Shown: positions 38,141-51,730 of the stretch, one piece after another
Numbering within the stretch: position 1 is the stretch's first letter
How the letters are laid out: each line of letters begins with the position of its first letter
Assembly (NCBI GenBank): GCA_013396915.1
Contig: VWZL01002774.1
Coordinates: 366,138 to 430,137 of the forward strand
Direction: 5' to 3'
DNA length: 64,000 nucleotides
Origin: Stercorarius parasiticus
Lineage: Eukaryota > Chordata > Aves > Charadriiformes > Stercorariidae
Made by a program: the position numbers and the translations under genes
The notes under the pieces: generated by a model
Database searches by the model: none
What the model was told of the DNA's origin: nothing
Seen by the model: only the letters and a program-made list of their open reading frames with translations

Positions 38141-41100
38141 TTATTTCATTTTTCAGACAGGCCATATTCCTGCTGCTTTCAGAGATTTTAGAAAGGAAGC
38201 TTCAACAGCTTGCAGTGAGACTGAAGGCAAAAGGAGAATGCAGAGGGAACTGACCTCTCTCCAGTTGCTCCTGTCCTAATGGATGGTATAATCTCCACTA
38301 CAGCAAAGGAACAGAGAAGGCACTTAGTGAGTTGCTCACAGCTCCCTGTCCCCTCCTCCTCCTCTTGGCCCCCAGCTTCTCAGATCTTTCTATTAAACTT
38401 TTAATAGTGGGGACCCCCTCACTCAGGGCAGCACTGCAGTCATTCATTAGTGTCCACCTAGGGAACAAATAACTCTTTAGCTGCACTGTAGGTGTCCAGC
38501 TTGCTTTGTGCCTGGAGGGGGATTTGTAATCGAAACAGGGAAGTGCAGGAGCAAAGAGAAAAAATGGGCAATAATAACCCGTGAACTCGCCTTTCATTCA
38601 GGTAACACACAAGACACATGTTAATGATTTCAGCTTAAGTACCAGGCAGAGAACTAACTGTACACTAACCAGACAGAAACCACCTGCATGTGCCAATGTA
38701 GCTAAGCAGGGACTTCTTGGAGAAGGGACAGCGAGAAGCAACTTGCTGAATTTGCAGGGAATTGCTTTGTTGTGTACTTTACTGTTCTTCATTTGCAAAG
38801 TCCCTTTTCAGACTTCACCCGAATGGATCAACAAGATAAAATTTTTCTCAGGTCTTGTCTTTTAGCCCCTTCTGCACAGAGTATTTCTATAACTGGACTA
38901 GGAGAATCTAAGAATATCAAGACAGAATGCGCTGGGATTTCAGCAGCTATGTTGTCTAATGGGACAGAATATCAACTAGTTATGTGCTATGTTTGGCAGG
39001 AGTGTTTCAGACCTCATGGCCTAGATTGTGTGGACCATTAAGATAATTTGTAAATACAAATTAATTACAATATAAATGAATAGGAAATGAGTTTTGCTTC
39101 CTATAATTTCTGTCCAAATGCATGTGTGTGCAAAACCAATCAATCAATCTCTACCTAAGCACTCTCCTTCATTTCCCTCTTTCAGCTTTTTGGTGACGAC
39201 TAGCCACGGCAGTGTGAAACAGCCATTTGCCCATCTTGCCAGTACCCTTGGGTGAACACATCAGCCTGCAGCATATAATAGGTAGAAGACAGCCAGAGAA
39301 ATACAAAAGAAAGATATCTTTAACAGAGAGGAGAGGACTGCAAACACTTTCAAGGACAATGTTTCCTTTTTCATCCCTAAATATTTGCAATCAATACAGC
39401 TTCAGTATTTTGCAAGCTAATCAATAATGCAGTGACAGTGAAACAGATGTGAGAGTCTTTTTAGTGTCTACAAACTGGCAATGATGCTTTGATGGCTCCT
39501 TCCGAGGATTTATCATTTCTTGGATAATCTGCAGAACACTGTGGGGTCTGAGAGTTTAATATACAATATGGCTATAGGAAGGAAACTGGACAGATGACTG
39601 CACTTTATCTTAATTCCCTATAGCATCATGTGCCAAGGAAATGCAAGGTAAAACAAAAGCATGATACATGTCTGAAAGTATGAATACAGTGTACAAAGAC
39701 TGCTATTTGGATGTTTATTAAAGCTAAGCTGCTCCATAAAAGGTTAGACAAGCCAAGGGTGTTACGAGGAGCCACAATCCTCTTTTGCCATTGTCCTTGC
39801 CATGACGCACTTTAGAGGGACTTTATTATTAACTATTATTATCAGACTATATTATAAACTATTTCAGAGACACACACAAGCTAAATCTCACTCCCTTTCT
39901 GCACACGTGCAATTCACTAACTTCAAGAGGGCTGTTTCTGTGAATAAAATGAGAACAACTTGCCCCTAAATAAATAATCACATGCAGCACTTAATAAACA
40001 GGAACAGAAGAGGTTATGACTCCAAAGTTTAATACATTCCAGTCAAAATGCAGACCTTAACCCCTGGCTCAAGTGACCTGAACATTTACAGAGATGTGCC
40101 ACCTCTCGTGGAAGGGATCTTCTGTTCAGACATCTCTACCACTACACAGGACACTGCCACTCACACACAGCATAATCCTCCCAGGAAAAGGAAATACAGG
40201 CTGTGCACAGCAGCATATTCTGACAATACCAAAGTCCTCCTTCTTCTCCTTGAGGCTGTGATGTACGGGCCTAATAATAAGCCCAAGAGCAGTCAGATAA
40301 TATGTAAAATCTCATCATTTCACCTGCCCAGGAACCCTCTAGGCCTGAAAGGACTAAAATTATTCCTACCCATTCTCCTTTCTCATTTTCCTTTCATTAC
40401 ATAAAAGCCTTTCTAGATTTCCTGAAGTTTGTATTGCAATTATTTACTATCTCCAAATAATTGTTATACATATATGAAATTCTACTTTAAGAAAAAATGG
40501 TATATTAATAAATACGCACTGCGACATATCCCAATTGCTACTGAAGAGACTCCTGATCATCCTGCATTACAACATGATACAACTATGCATTTTTGTAAAT
40601 ACAAAATATGAAAAACATATGATCAGCTACAGCATATTTTTAAGTCTCATAGCCCTTCCTAGTCTTATCATTACAACATTAACTAGCTTTAAAAAATTCT
40701 GCTAACACTCAGCGCACTTTAACAATTGCTTTCCTTATGTATTCATGTAATTGGCATTTCCAGATTCTCAGAGGTTTAACCTTTTCTCCTTTGCAGTATA
40801 TAAAAAAAAACCCAACAAGACAACAACACCCAAAATGCCCAAAACAGGTGTGCATGTAACAGTCGATGAACTTGCAAATCGTCAATCTTTTTAAAAAAAT
40901 TAAGATAATTAACAATATTTTACTGTTAAAATCAGTGAATTCTCAATTAAATTGTCAACTAACCTTAAAACAGCTCATTTTCTGAAGTTCTTTCATTTGT
41001 TTTTAAGTTGGTATTTTTTAAAGCATGTTAAAATATTATGCCAAAACCATCAAGCTAAAACATGTCAAGATGAATGATGGTATTAACAACAACAATTATA

Positions 41101-43439
41101 TTTATGGTCTTTTACAAATCACAGTATCCAGCTCAGTGACACACAAGCAAATTTATAACAAAACTAGTCTCACAAGACTAGAGAACCCTTTAAAAGCACC
41201 ATTTCTGCCATCTTCAACAGGATTTTGCAGCTTGATAGGTACAGATAATTTGTATTTCATACAGACAATGGTCATTAAAGACCCCCCCATATTTCTCTTA
41301 AATTGCATAAATTGGAAAATTGTTCATTTCCTCTTCCTTCAGCTCTGTTTTCATGTATGATGAATTTAGATATGTTTTGCTGAAAATGGGCAAGAGGTTA
41401 TGCTACATACAGATATGCCTCCTGAAAACAATTCCACAAATTAAAAATAACCACAGCCTGCAACTGACCTTTTGTATAAACCATATATCTCTATATTTTT
41501 GACATACCTTAATGATTATTAGAGTTTGGCTCAATGAAAGCAACTGAAGAGTACAATATTTAGCATTTGCTTTATATTATTTACTATTTCAGTGTTCTAC
41601 TTACAGAGGTCTGTGATCCCCATCCTGGAAATCTTATTCAGCTGAATAATCCAATCTCGTTACATATTCTGAATGAGAGAGGCAGGAACTGACTTTTCGC
41701 TCTGATATAAACACAAAATAAACGGGTAGACAAACTCTATGGATCAATTTAGGTAGTGGATGCCTCCTTACTGGAGACACTGTTTGCTATCTGTACAGGG
41801 TTTTTTAGGCAGATGAGCACAGCAATGTTGAATCCAAAGTCCTGACAAGCTCCAAGAGCTCTGCAGTACTTCTGATGGAAACATATTATAATCAGCTCTA
41901 CACTGCATGTACCCGCTCCTCCCTCAAGATAAAATATTCACTATCTCCATTATCACTGTGTGCATAAATACATTTTTCAGTATTATGCTTCAAATGTTAA
42001 TTCTAGTTAATATGAAGATCACAGCCTAGGATGTATTAAATATGGGTTTACCTCTATGAGGAAAAGGGATCTATGTAACATAATTTCCATCCTAAACCCA
42101 GTTTTTAACTAAAATTGCATGGAAATGTATGTTTTGTTCATTTTGATATTAAACAAATGGATAATCACAACTGTGAAAAATACTTCTGTGGCTAGTGACA
42201 TTTTTAGTTTTGAAAATTAAATTCTGTAAATACATATCAAGATATTATTCATAAGGATTTTAAAATTAAAAAAACCCTTAACAACATATGGAATAAGTAT
42301 ACATATAAAAATGTGTTAGAAATTATACACATTTCTTGTTCAGAATAGATACAACTATTGCCAACATCTTCCTCACTGATACTTTTTCTTATCAGTTCAA
42401 AAGTTTGCATACAAGGTTTGTATGCACGGATTTTCTGACATTTTCAGGATCTGGCCTTACAAAAGCTCAAGTAACTTTCTCCAGAGGTATAGTCCAGCTC
42501 TGCCCCAAATCTTCTCATCTTAGTCAAGGTGTTAACGCATTTGCAGAAGGAAGCCCTTAATATAGACACAGATACATGTACCTAAATGAGATTTGGCTAC
42601 CAATTTCACAATGTGGCATTCTGTATCAGACAAAGCAACAAAGGAAAGGTGACTTGTTCTCCCGGGTGAGCTGTAAATACCAACCATCACACCACTTAAT
42701 AAGTTTATTTTATTAATAGCATATATTTAAAGTCTTCAATGCAAGTTTTCTTTTGAACGGTGAAAGGCTGGTAAATTCTTAAAAGATAATAATCAGCAGT
42801 GCAGCAGTTCTTTGATGGTCTGTAATTGCCCAACTGTCCACTATTTGAAAGACAGCAGCAAACTACCACTCACCATTAGTTTATTTTTATTTATAACTTG
42901 TACTTTAGGTAAGAATCCATTAATTACAAGCAAAACAAATTGCTTACTCAAAGCACTTCCCACAGAGGCTTGGTTTTTTACATGCATTAATCTAGCTGAG
43001 ATATACATGACATTATAAATAGAAGTTAAACTGATGTAAATAAATGCAATTATTTGAAAGCAAACAGGATTCAGTCACATTTATTTCTGCATGGGATTAC
43101 TGTATGTTTTCCCCTGGCGTGTGTCATGAACATACTCTGAACCACAGGAATTCTAGAAGGCTGTGGATTTTAAAACTTCCTACCGATGTGAAATTTGACA
43201 ATATGGCACTGTACCCTTTCTTTTAATTTTATATGATTTGCCTGAGGTAACATCTTGTGTAATTGTTCTTAAATAATTACCCATAGAACTGCTTAAGCTG
43301 GAGGAATGGCAAAAGGTTTGAATTTCACAGATTTTTTTTCTGTGTTAATATAAAGCCACAGATGAACCACACACACGCCTGAGTCCCACATGCAGGAGCA
43401 CTGCCAATCCTGACAAGGCGGCAGGGCCATGTCAACCTT

Positions 43440-44090
43440 CCTGCATGGGACTGTGCCCTGATGGCCACCATTTTGGGCCTCCCCTGGGGAAAATTTTTTC
43501 CTGTCACCCCCAGGCCAGCCTGCAGTGCCCACCAGCAACGCCCTACCAGACCTTTGCCCCTTTCCAGGGAACTTTGCCCTCAGCCAGTTCCAGGAGCCCG
43601 CCATGGCCGTTGGTCACCTCAATGGCCGCTGCAGCGGCAGTGCTCCTTCCTGCTCTTCTCCACAGGCACTGTATGGCACCACCCATCCCACCACTGCCCT
43701 TCCCTGCCTCACACCCACCTCCTGCCTCAGGGCCAGCCGCTCTCCAGCTCTGCCAGTGGTTCTGTCCAGCTTCTTTGCTTCTTTCCTCGAAGTATTGCCT
43801 CCACCTGAGAACAACCACCTCGTCCTCTGCCCCAGCACCTGTCAGCTGCCATGTTGCTGCGGGTCGTCCACCTCAGGCCCTGCAGGAGAGGCAGTGGTGG
43901 ACACTCTCTTCCTCACTTTCCTCTTCTTCGCCAGCCCCTCACACTGAGCAGTGGCCTCTCGCGGCAGCCCCTTCCTGCCATCACAGTCCCCAGGGGCTGG
44001 GCGGGCCTCGGGCCTCCATGGTGGGGAAATGACGGCTGCTGCCTGGAGACTCTGAGAGGCACAGCACGTCCTGCTGCCCCAGCCCCAAAA
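43440..44090. other. Isolated C-rich block of unknown nature
   Basis: About 650 bases are strongly GC-rich (C-rich on the plus strand) with sharp borders to AT-rich DNA on both sides. CpG is present but less dense than in the window's real CpG islands. Overlapping frames of 115-195 codons are open in all plus frames, proline/serine/alanine-rich and without recognisable domains, so coding is unlikely. Possibilities are an old LTR or other retroelement piece, a decayed CpG island, or an exon of a non-coding RNA. I saw no LTR ends, polyadenylation signal or target-site duplication. Confidence 0.5.
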
Positions 44091-46996
44091 ACACCATCTC
44101 ATGAGGTGAAAATAAGTATTGTGTACACATATATGTGCATATATGCACACTACATCTGTGCAATACTGTTTCTTTGCATCTTTCTTACAAAAATTTATCA
44201 ATTTATGTGTAAGCAAAACCTGTCTGTCACCGAGTAATACAAAACAAAGGACCCTGATCTAAGGCCAGAGCCACTTCAAAAGCAATTATTAACAGAAAGG
44301 ACACGCCAAAATTAATAGCTGTAATCTCACAACCTTTTATAAAGGATTTAAATTTCAAAAGTGAAAGTTATTTGTAAAGTTTTTGTATGTTTTTCTCATG
44401 GTCTGTGCTTGCTTTAGTTTTACTATTGCACAGCAGCCTATTGCACAGCAATGCAGGTCTTTGAAATAAAGAAGAGTGAAAAATCACCATACTCCAGGAG
44501 CGACACTGAGGAGCCGACAAATTTCCATGGTGCAGGCATTGGGCAGCCCAATCCTGCTTTTGCCAAAGAAAAAAGCATTTTGCCACCAGTGTCACTGGCA
44601 GCAAGATCAAGCTGCTTGTAGCAGCAAGGTTTTGCAAGCCAGCTAAGTGGTATGATAAAGACTCTGGGACACAGTGATCAAATTTAATGTACCAAACCAT
44701 TTCAGCCACTACTTTTTGCCTTTTTCTGTCACACAGGTCTTCAGGAAATTATTGAAAAGTATATATAAATATGAAATTCAAAATGCTAATTTTACATCCT
44801 GCTGATTTCAGCTAAAATTCTACATAAGGAACAAAAAAAGAACATCATAAAATCTAATCAATAATATCAAAATACACAGTCAAATAATTAACCTGCTATG
44901 TGCTAACCAATAGGCACGACGATGGTTGTTTCAAACAAAGCAAGTTAGGAGAAACTACAAAAGGAACAATCTTTCACTAATCAAACCAATGCGGGGACAT
45001 TGTTGGATTACAGCACCTTTAGGGAGGCATTGACTCTACTTCCTACTTCTGTATAAATGTGGAGGCATACACATGACCCTGTCTTACTCTGGCTCCATTG
45101 GAGAGGTTACCCAGAGGGTAGGGGTGCTGGGCTCCCAGAAGCAGTTTCCTATGAGACTGGATCTCACATGCATTTGCAGCAGCGTTACTGCGTAAGGGCT
45201 AGTCACAGTCACAGTCTGACCCACATAATCCATTAACCCAACCAGAGATCAATTCCTGGGAGAAGTCTATCCCATTTTTTAAGAATGACTTTGTCGCCAG
45301 CATTGTAAATCTAGCAATAAACTGTTGCGAAACTCTATCCTCTCTCGCGTTTAAAAGAGCTTTGCAGAAAATGGATCTTGGGGGATAGGGAGACACAGGG
45401 ACATCTGTCTACAAATATTTCAAAAAGGAACTTTTCTACCTGGGACTAAGAACACATTTTTGTATTTTGTAATATTTATGTAACTCGTACATTTTTCAAA
45501 TGTTATTTTTATCATTATTTCAATAAACCATAGCTTTGTATGGTCACTTCCAAAAAATATAGGCAGGAATATATTTGTCATAGTTACATATTGTCATCAG
45601 ACATACATATTTATAACTCTCCATTTCCTTGAATGCTCCACATAAATAGATGCTTAGTGCTTGTCATGTTACATGTCTTGCAGATAGTAAGAATAAAAGA
45701 AAAACAACAAAGAAACAATAACAAAAATAATTTTTAAAAATCTAAGCTGAAAACATAAAAGATAAATGTTCAGGCATTCACTGGTATCAACAACAAATTT
45801 GAAGGCAGTGAGACTGAACTATGTTTTGCTTTCCTCATGCTTATGAATACAGTATGATAGATGTCATGTGAATGGTGAGAAAATTATTTAAATCTAATAT
45901 TATTCTTTGCGTAAGTGTATTTTATGTTGGTAGACTAATTGAAAAAAAAACAACAAACAAACAAAACAAAAAAAAAACAACCCCAAAAACCACAGTCCCC
46001 TTTACCTTTATAATAAAGTTCTAGCATGCAGGAGCTCTAGTGAGAGACTAACCTTATTATCTTCGCTCCAGTCACATGAACCTGGTCAGGGTCACGAACA
46101 GTTACATACACCCTGGTACAAGGGTCAATATCTACTAATTCCAGTGGCTACTGTTACAATATTCAACCACCAAAAGTTTCAGAACAGAAGTTGAAAGTTT
46201 GAGACATTTATGAGTGAGAACAGAGGCTCCTAATTTAAAACGTGTGTGACCTTAATATAGCATTTGGGGGTTCAGAATGTTCTTACGTACTTTGCCTAAT
46301 ACTGTAGTTTTACGATACTCCCTCACTTCCAGTCGTAAAACTGTGGATTGATTTACCTTATCTGTAAATTACGAAGAATAGATCTCTGAAAAAAAGCAAA
46401 TTTCCATGACTATTTGAACCAGTAACAGGCAAAACAGTTTTCCTTAATGCAAAAGCAGAACAAAAAGAACTGCATCTAACCCTTAATTCTAGCCATGAGT
46501 TAGCATTTTTCACAGGTGCATATATTTTTCAGAAAGTACTATAAATCAGAACGATTCTGTACTTGTCAATGATAACTCTGTTTATGTAAAATAATCTTAT
46601 AACAGGACACCAGAAGAATCTATCTTAATCAAAGACAGATTTATATCCATACGGTCCAGTTATTCACAGACTGTAACAAAACATATAAAAATCTAGATCT
46701 GACATCATTGTAAGCCTTGCATACACAATTGCCGCCTTCATCTGTGATATAACAATGAAAAACTATCACCCCCTCCTGCTGCTGTTGAAATCAGGGACAC
46801 ATTCCCATTTACATCACTCGCAATTGGATAGGAGATCAAAACTAGTGTCCAGCTTTTGAAAACTCCTTAAAAACAGGTATCATACGTATTTGATAAACTC
46901 TGACTCCTCAAAACAAGACAGTTATTGGAAATACCACTTTTTAATTCATTATTAGCCCAAGATATTAAAGCAAAACTCAGAAAAGTATGGACATTT

Positions 46997-47050
46997 ACAG
47001 TATTTTCCATAATTTCCATAATTCCATCCATAAATTTTTCCATAATTACA
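46997..47050. repeat. Imperfect TTCCATAAT tandem repeat
   Basis: TTCCATAATT or close variants occur about five times in succession over roughly 50 bases. Confidence 0.7.
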
Positions 47051-50000
47051 GCTTAGAGCACAAGAATCCAACTCAGAAACGTGGCACATCTGACAATATT
47101 GATTAGGAAAATAATAAATGGCAGTATGAAATAGAAATGGAAGACCCATACTCTGTGATATATTTCATTTTTTCTAATGGGAATCAGTATCTTACTGATG
47201 AGCGATATTTGGAGCAAAATCTTTATTTAATCGTGTACTCTTTCTGAAGCCAAAACTCAGTGCATCCACAATAATATAACTACAAAAACTGTGTGATCAA
47301 ATATAGCCAAACTTTCAGTCCTTATACAGCCAAAATATCCATTATTTACATGATGATTTTGCCTATGGCACTCTCTCATAATGTTTCAGCAGTTCTTTTG
47401 ATAGGAGCAATATTAATAAATGAACTGACAATGAAATCATTAAAGAAACAAAGTAATGTATTTTTAATAGTCTGCAAAAGTTTAATGTGGATAACTTAGT
47501 TACCTAGTTATGTTTTTGTATCAACATCAATGAAATTTTCGAATATTAAGGTAAAGTCAAGAGCAACTTGAATTCTTTATATGTATTCTGCTTCAGATAA
47601 AAGCAGTCACATTTTATTCAAAGTATAGAAAACAACAATAAAGTTTTAGTGAGACAGAGCAGTGCAATAACTCAAGAAAATTAATGCCATGAGCAGTTTT
47701 TCCTCTCTTTTTGACTGCAATGGTCGGCAAAATAAATGAACAACAACAAGAGAGAATCAATGCAAAGGCCTAGAGAGTAACTCCCATTTTTTAAACTATT
47801 AATTTTGTGCTTGGTGTCAAAGGCAATGACAGTAAGCACTGAATAAATACAAAACTTCTTTGAGATTGCTGTTTTTTTCAAGATGAAAAATGCACTGGCT
47901 TGGAATGTTTATTTGAACCAGCTGTATGGTATTACTATAAAGAGTCAGGAAGTTAATATATTCTTTGGAAGTCCAGTATCATAATAAGTTATTCTAGCAG
48001 CCATAGTAAATGAACAGAGGACATGCAATGTGATTTGGCAGACCAAGCGCAGACACTGCATATGCTCCTAAATTCAAGCTACAGAGCAGCTATAAGTTAC
48101 CAGCACTGGGTCTTGCTCATAATCAGAAGACAGGCTGGTAGAAAGAGGGCAGAATCAGAATTAATATTAACATTTCCTAGTACATGTGATGGGACTGATC
48201 CTCTCTGAAATTAACAGGATGAAATCTTCTGACTGAAATCTCTCACGTGACAGGATAAGGCTCATCATGTACTACACCTCTTTTTGTTCATTATCATATT
48301 TTTTCCTGGGCGTCTGCCTCCTGTGATTTATGCAACCATGTCCTCATTGTTATAGTGCTGGTGATACAGCAACATGTTGTGATACGAAGCACTGGAAAAT
48401 CAAAGAAATCTCAATTTTGATAGAAGTATCCATGGCAAGCTGATGTGCATGTGTTGTAGAGAAGGAAGGGTACATATTCAGATATTCCAGTTAAGAACAG
48501 CCATGAAATCTGTTTATATTCTGAATCTCCCTCATCAAACTATTAATGGCGAAATCCTTCATACCACTACAATCAATCTCTCTGTAACTATTTAATAGCT
48601 ATGCTGAGGCAAATCAAATTATTCTCATAATCAGGGATAAAATACAACACATTTTGCAATCTATCAAGTAGAAGATCAGTTACTTGTACTATTAGTGTCT
48701 AAAGATGAACTGCCATGCTTCAGTAATAATAACTTTATTATATGAAGTTTAAAGCAATTTAATTTAAAGTTAGTGATGAATTTCAAGGCTAGATGTATAT
48801 TTTTATGGCAAGACAATGCAGGAATGTAAGTTATGACACTGCAACATCTAGGAATAATAGGGTAAGTTAAAGTTACCATAACAGATGTTTTGATTTTAAG
48901 TCTGCATTCCCTTACTCTGGCTAATGTTGTCACAATCTTCTGGTTGCCTAAATATGGATTATTGTTATCAGCCATATCCCATCATCCTTAGGCAACTTTC
49001 CCAAAAAGGGAGAGGGGAATTTTCTTTGACTGACAGATACAGAATAGTGACAGATGCAGAATTCGCCAATTTTTATCCTTTGTCTGCCATGTAAAACACA
49101 ACGTGGAACAGTTCTGGAACACCTATTCTTTGTAAACAAGGACAAAAGCTTCTTCCAGAAAATACCACTTTTACCTAAATATTTTTGCCTTCCTTGAGCA
49201 ATATGATGTTAAAAATGAAGTGGAATCTTAGAATGTGTAAAGAATTTGTCTGAATTTATTTATACTTAAAAATGGTTTATGTTATAAGCTACTATATTTT
49301 CACTTTCTTTAAATTGCATAAACAATTTCTTTTCCAAAACATGAACAGAGGCATATCACAGTTTAGTTAAATTAAGTAGTCTATCCATTCAATATAGAAA
49401 ACCACAAGACTAAGTTATTCGACGGTGTAATTGGCACAGCTACATAGATCCCAACAGGACTTTACCAGCTTGTGCTAGGAGATACCTTGGCCCATGATAT
49501 TAGTCTAATACATAGTCCTGGAAATAATAGATTAAGCGAACACATACTCTGGTATGTGCTTAGATTTTAAAGTGCATGTCATCTACTTGATATAACAACC
49601 GTTTTTAAGTTAAATGTTTATTTTACTATCCTTACAGACTATTTAAAAGCTGCACTAGATAACACTCCTTTGGGTCCAGTACAGGAGAGTCTAAATTCTG
49701 CTTTTTTTTATCCCTAAAGGACTGTAATGTAATGATAATATATCAACTTAAATAATTAAATTAGATTACTGCCATAAAATGCATGCATGACTCCATTTCT
49801 ATATGCAAAATACTTATGGCATTTTTCCAGTAGAATGTGGCACAGTGATCCTAGTGATGAGAGTGGATGGTGGGAAACACAAAGCAGGACTTTACCTCCA
49901 AGCCTGAGCAGCATGACTCACCTAGCCTTATCAGCTCCACAACTTCCATGGCATGAACAACTTTCAGCATTGGGAAGTCCCAACGCTAGCACAACTAACA

Positions 50001-51284
50001 GGTTGCTCAACTGCAGCATTGCTCCTTTCTCCTCTGACTCCCGTTCTTGATAGCCACATTCAAGAAATCTTGGACTTTCTGCCAAATGACGGTCTCCAGT
50101 TTTACCCTGCCCCGAGAGATGCAGGGGAAATCAGACCAATCCTACTATTAACTGGGGGTTTTTTGCACTTAGAGTCAGGCCAGTGGCTGGGAAATGAAGG
50201 TCACAGTGAAACAGGGCAGAGCGAAAAGGTTCCTGACACTTTTCCCTGACACTGGGAGAACTCCACAGATGAATGCACTCTTTTCAGTCCCATCATACAG
50301 CACAAGAAAGAAAATCCTACCATAGAACCTCCCAGGGTTTCCAGCCTCTCAGATGGGCTTTGCCTCAGAGAGGATGCCCTGACAGGAACAGATGTGATAA
50401 CAAATGACCTTTAGAATTGCACCCTGAGAGCTGCTGACCATTTCCTGAAAGCTGTTCATCCTCCTGAGCTCCTGGCTTTAGTTTGGAAACCTTGAGATCC
50501 TGGCATACAACTGAAAAGGGTCAAAACCAAGAAAAACAGAGCATAAGACTTAGAATCAAAAGAACATGGGGGCAAAACCAGAGTACATACTTGTTTTTAG
50601 AGTCTTCCTCTGCTTTTAAAGATAAAAATCGTAAATCTAAATGCAATGCCAAAACTCAATATTATCTTCATCCCCAAATGAAGGAAAAAATTCTGAGATG
50701 AACAAAGGCTATCAAATGATAATAAAAAAAAAAAAAAGGGTTCAAAGCTATTTAATTTTAATTCCAATCCCAATTACACCAAATGTATTATATTAGATAA
50801 CATAATATTTGTATATTCTAGTAAGAGTGCTCAGATTTGCTGTGCAGCATAGAAAGCTGTCTTTCCCTATGCCAGTGTACAGGATAAGGGGTGCTGAGAG
50901 AAAGCAGTGCACCTAGAGAGATCCAGAGGAGAGGCTGCGGACACAGACGTGTGTCCACAGGCGTGAGAGAGGAAGATGGGATTTGTTCCTCTTGGGCTTC
51001 ACCAACTACAGTGAAAACTTTCTCAGCAGTGACTTCTTGCAAAGCTCCTTGAAATCAAGACTGTGACCATATCCCATGACTAGCATGGAGCAAAAGTCAC
51101 ATTTCACCCATATGCTCACTTAGGTTTATGTTGATGATTTCAGGCTGTCTCAACTAAGTCCTCTCAGAAAAAAAAACGGCTGAAAGAATAACAACATACT
51201 TACTGGCATTCCATTTTTAAGGCAAGTTTGGGAAAAAACCTGGCCCTACTAATACAATGACATGCAACATCTCATTCATTGCCT

Positions 51285-51730
51285 GTGAGAGGCAGAGAAA
51301 AGAAAAAGGGGAGGGGGAAGCAGGAGACGGAAGGAGACAGAAAGCAGAAGCAGAAACAAAGATGCGATATCTGGAGACAAAACGAAAGGAGGGATGACAT
51401 CAGGGAATGTGCAAAAAGATCCCTCTTCCTACATTTGTTAAAACTAAACACGCACACAAACTACAAAGCTGAAATGAAAAGCACAGGCAGGCTTATTTGG
51501 TTTTATCCTTTCAAGCAGTGAAATTATATTCTCTATGATTTTTCCCCTGTCAATTCCTGTCCTTTCCTTGCAATGCCTTCTGCTTTCTCACTTGTCTTTT
51601 CTCCTTTTTCTTTTCAAAGCCATCTTGCTTTGTTCCTTTTTCTTTGCTTCTGTCTGCTTCTTTCTTCCTCTTCCTTTCTTCTCTTGCTCTCCCTTGTCTT
51701 TTTTGTCTTGCTCTTGCTCTCCCATGTGTT
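51285..51730. repeat. Purine tract followed by pyrimidine tract
   Basis: Positions 51,285-51,365 are nearly all purine on the plus strand, while 51,541-51,730 are nearly all pyrimidine, with CTTGCTCTTGCTCTCCC-type wording. The two blocks are thus loosely complementary in inverted orientation. Several serine/leucine- or lysine/arginine-rich open frames cover them and are not genes. Confidence 0.65.

Larger units (their letters stand above)
32421..43439. other. Intergenic DNA, no gene seen
   Basis: AT-rich unique DNA after the tRNA locus. It holds the AT palindrome at 34.6 kb and the purine tract at 38 kb. No frame longer than 140 codons and no recognisable protein, RNA or transposon. Confidence 0.7.

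Noticed and set aside
43445..44032. 195-codon plus-strand frame
   Set aside because: Other frames are open over the same bases, composition is low-complexity and no known domain or splice structure is visible.
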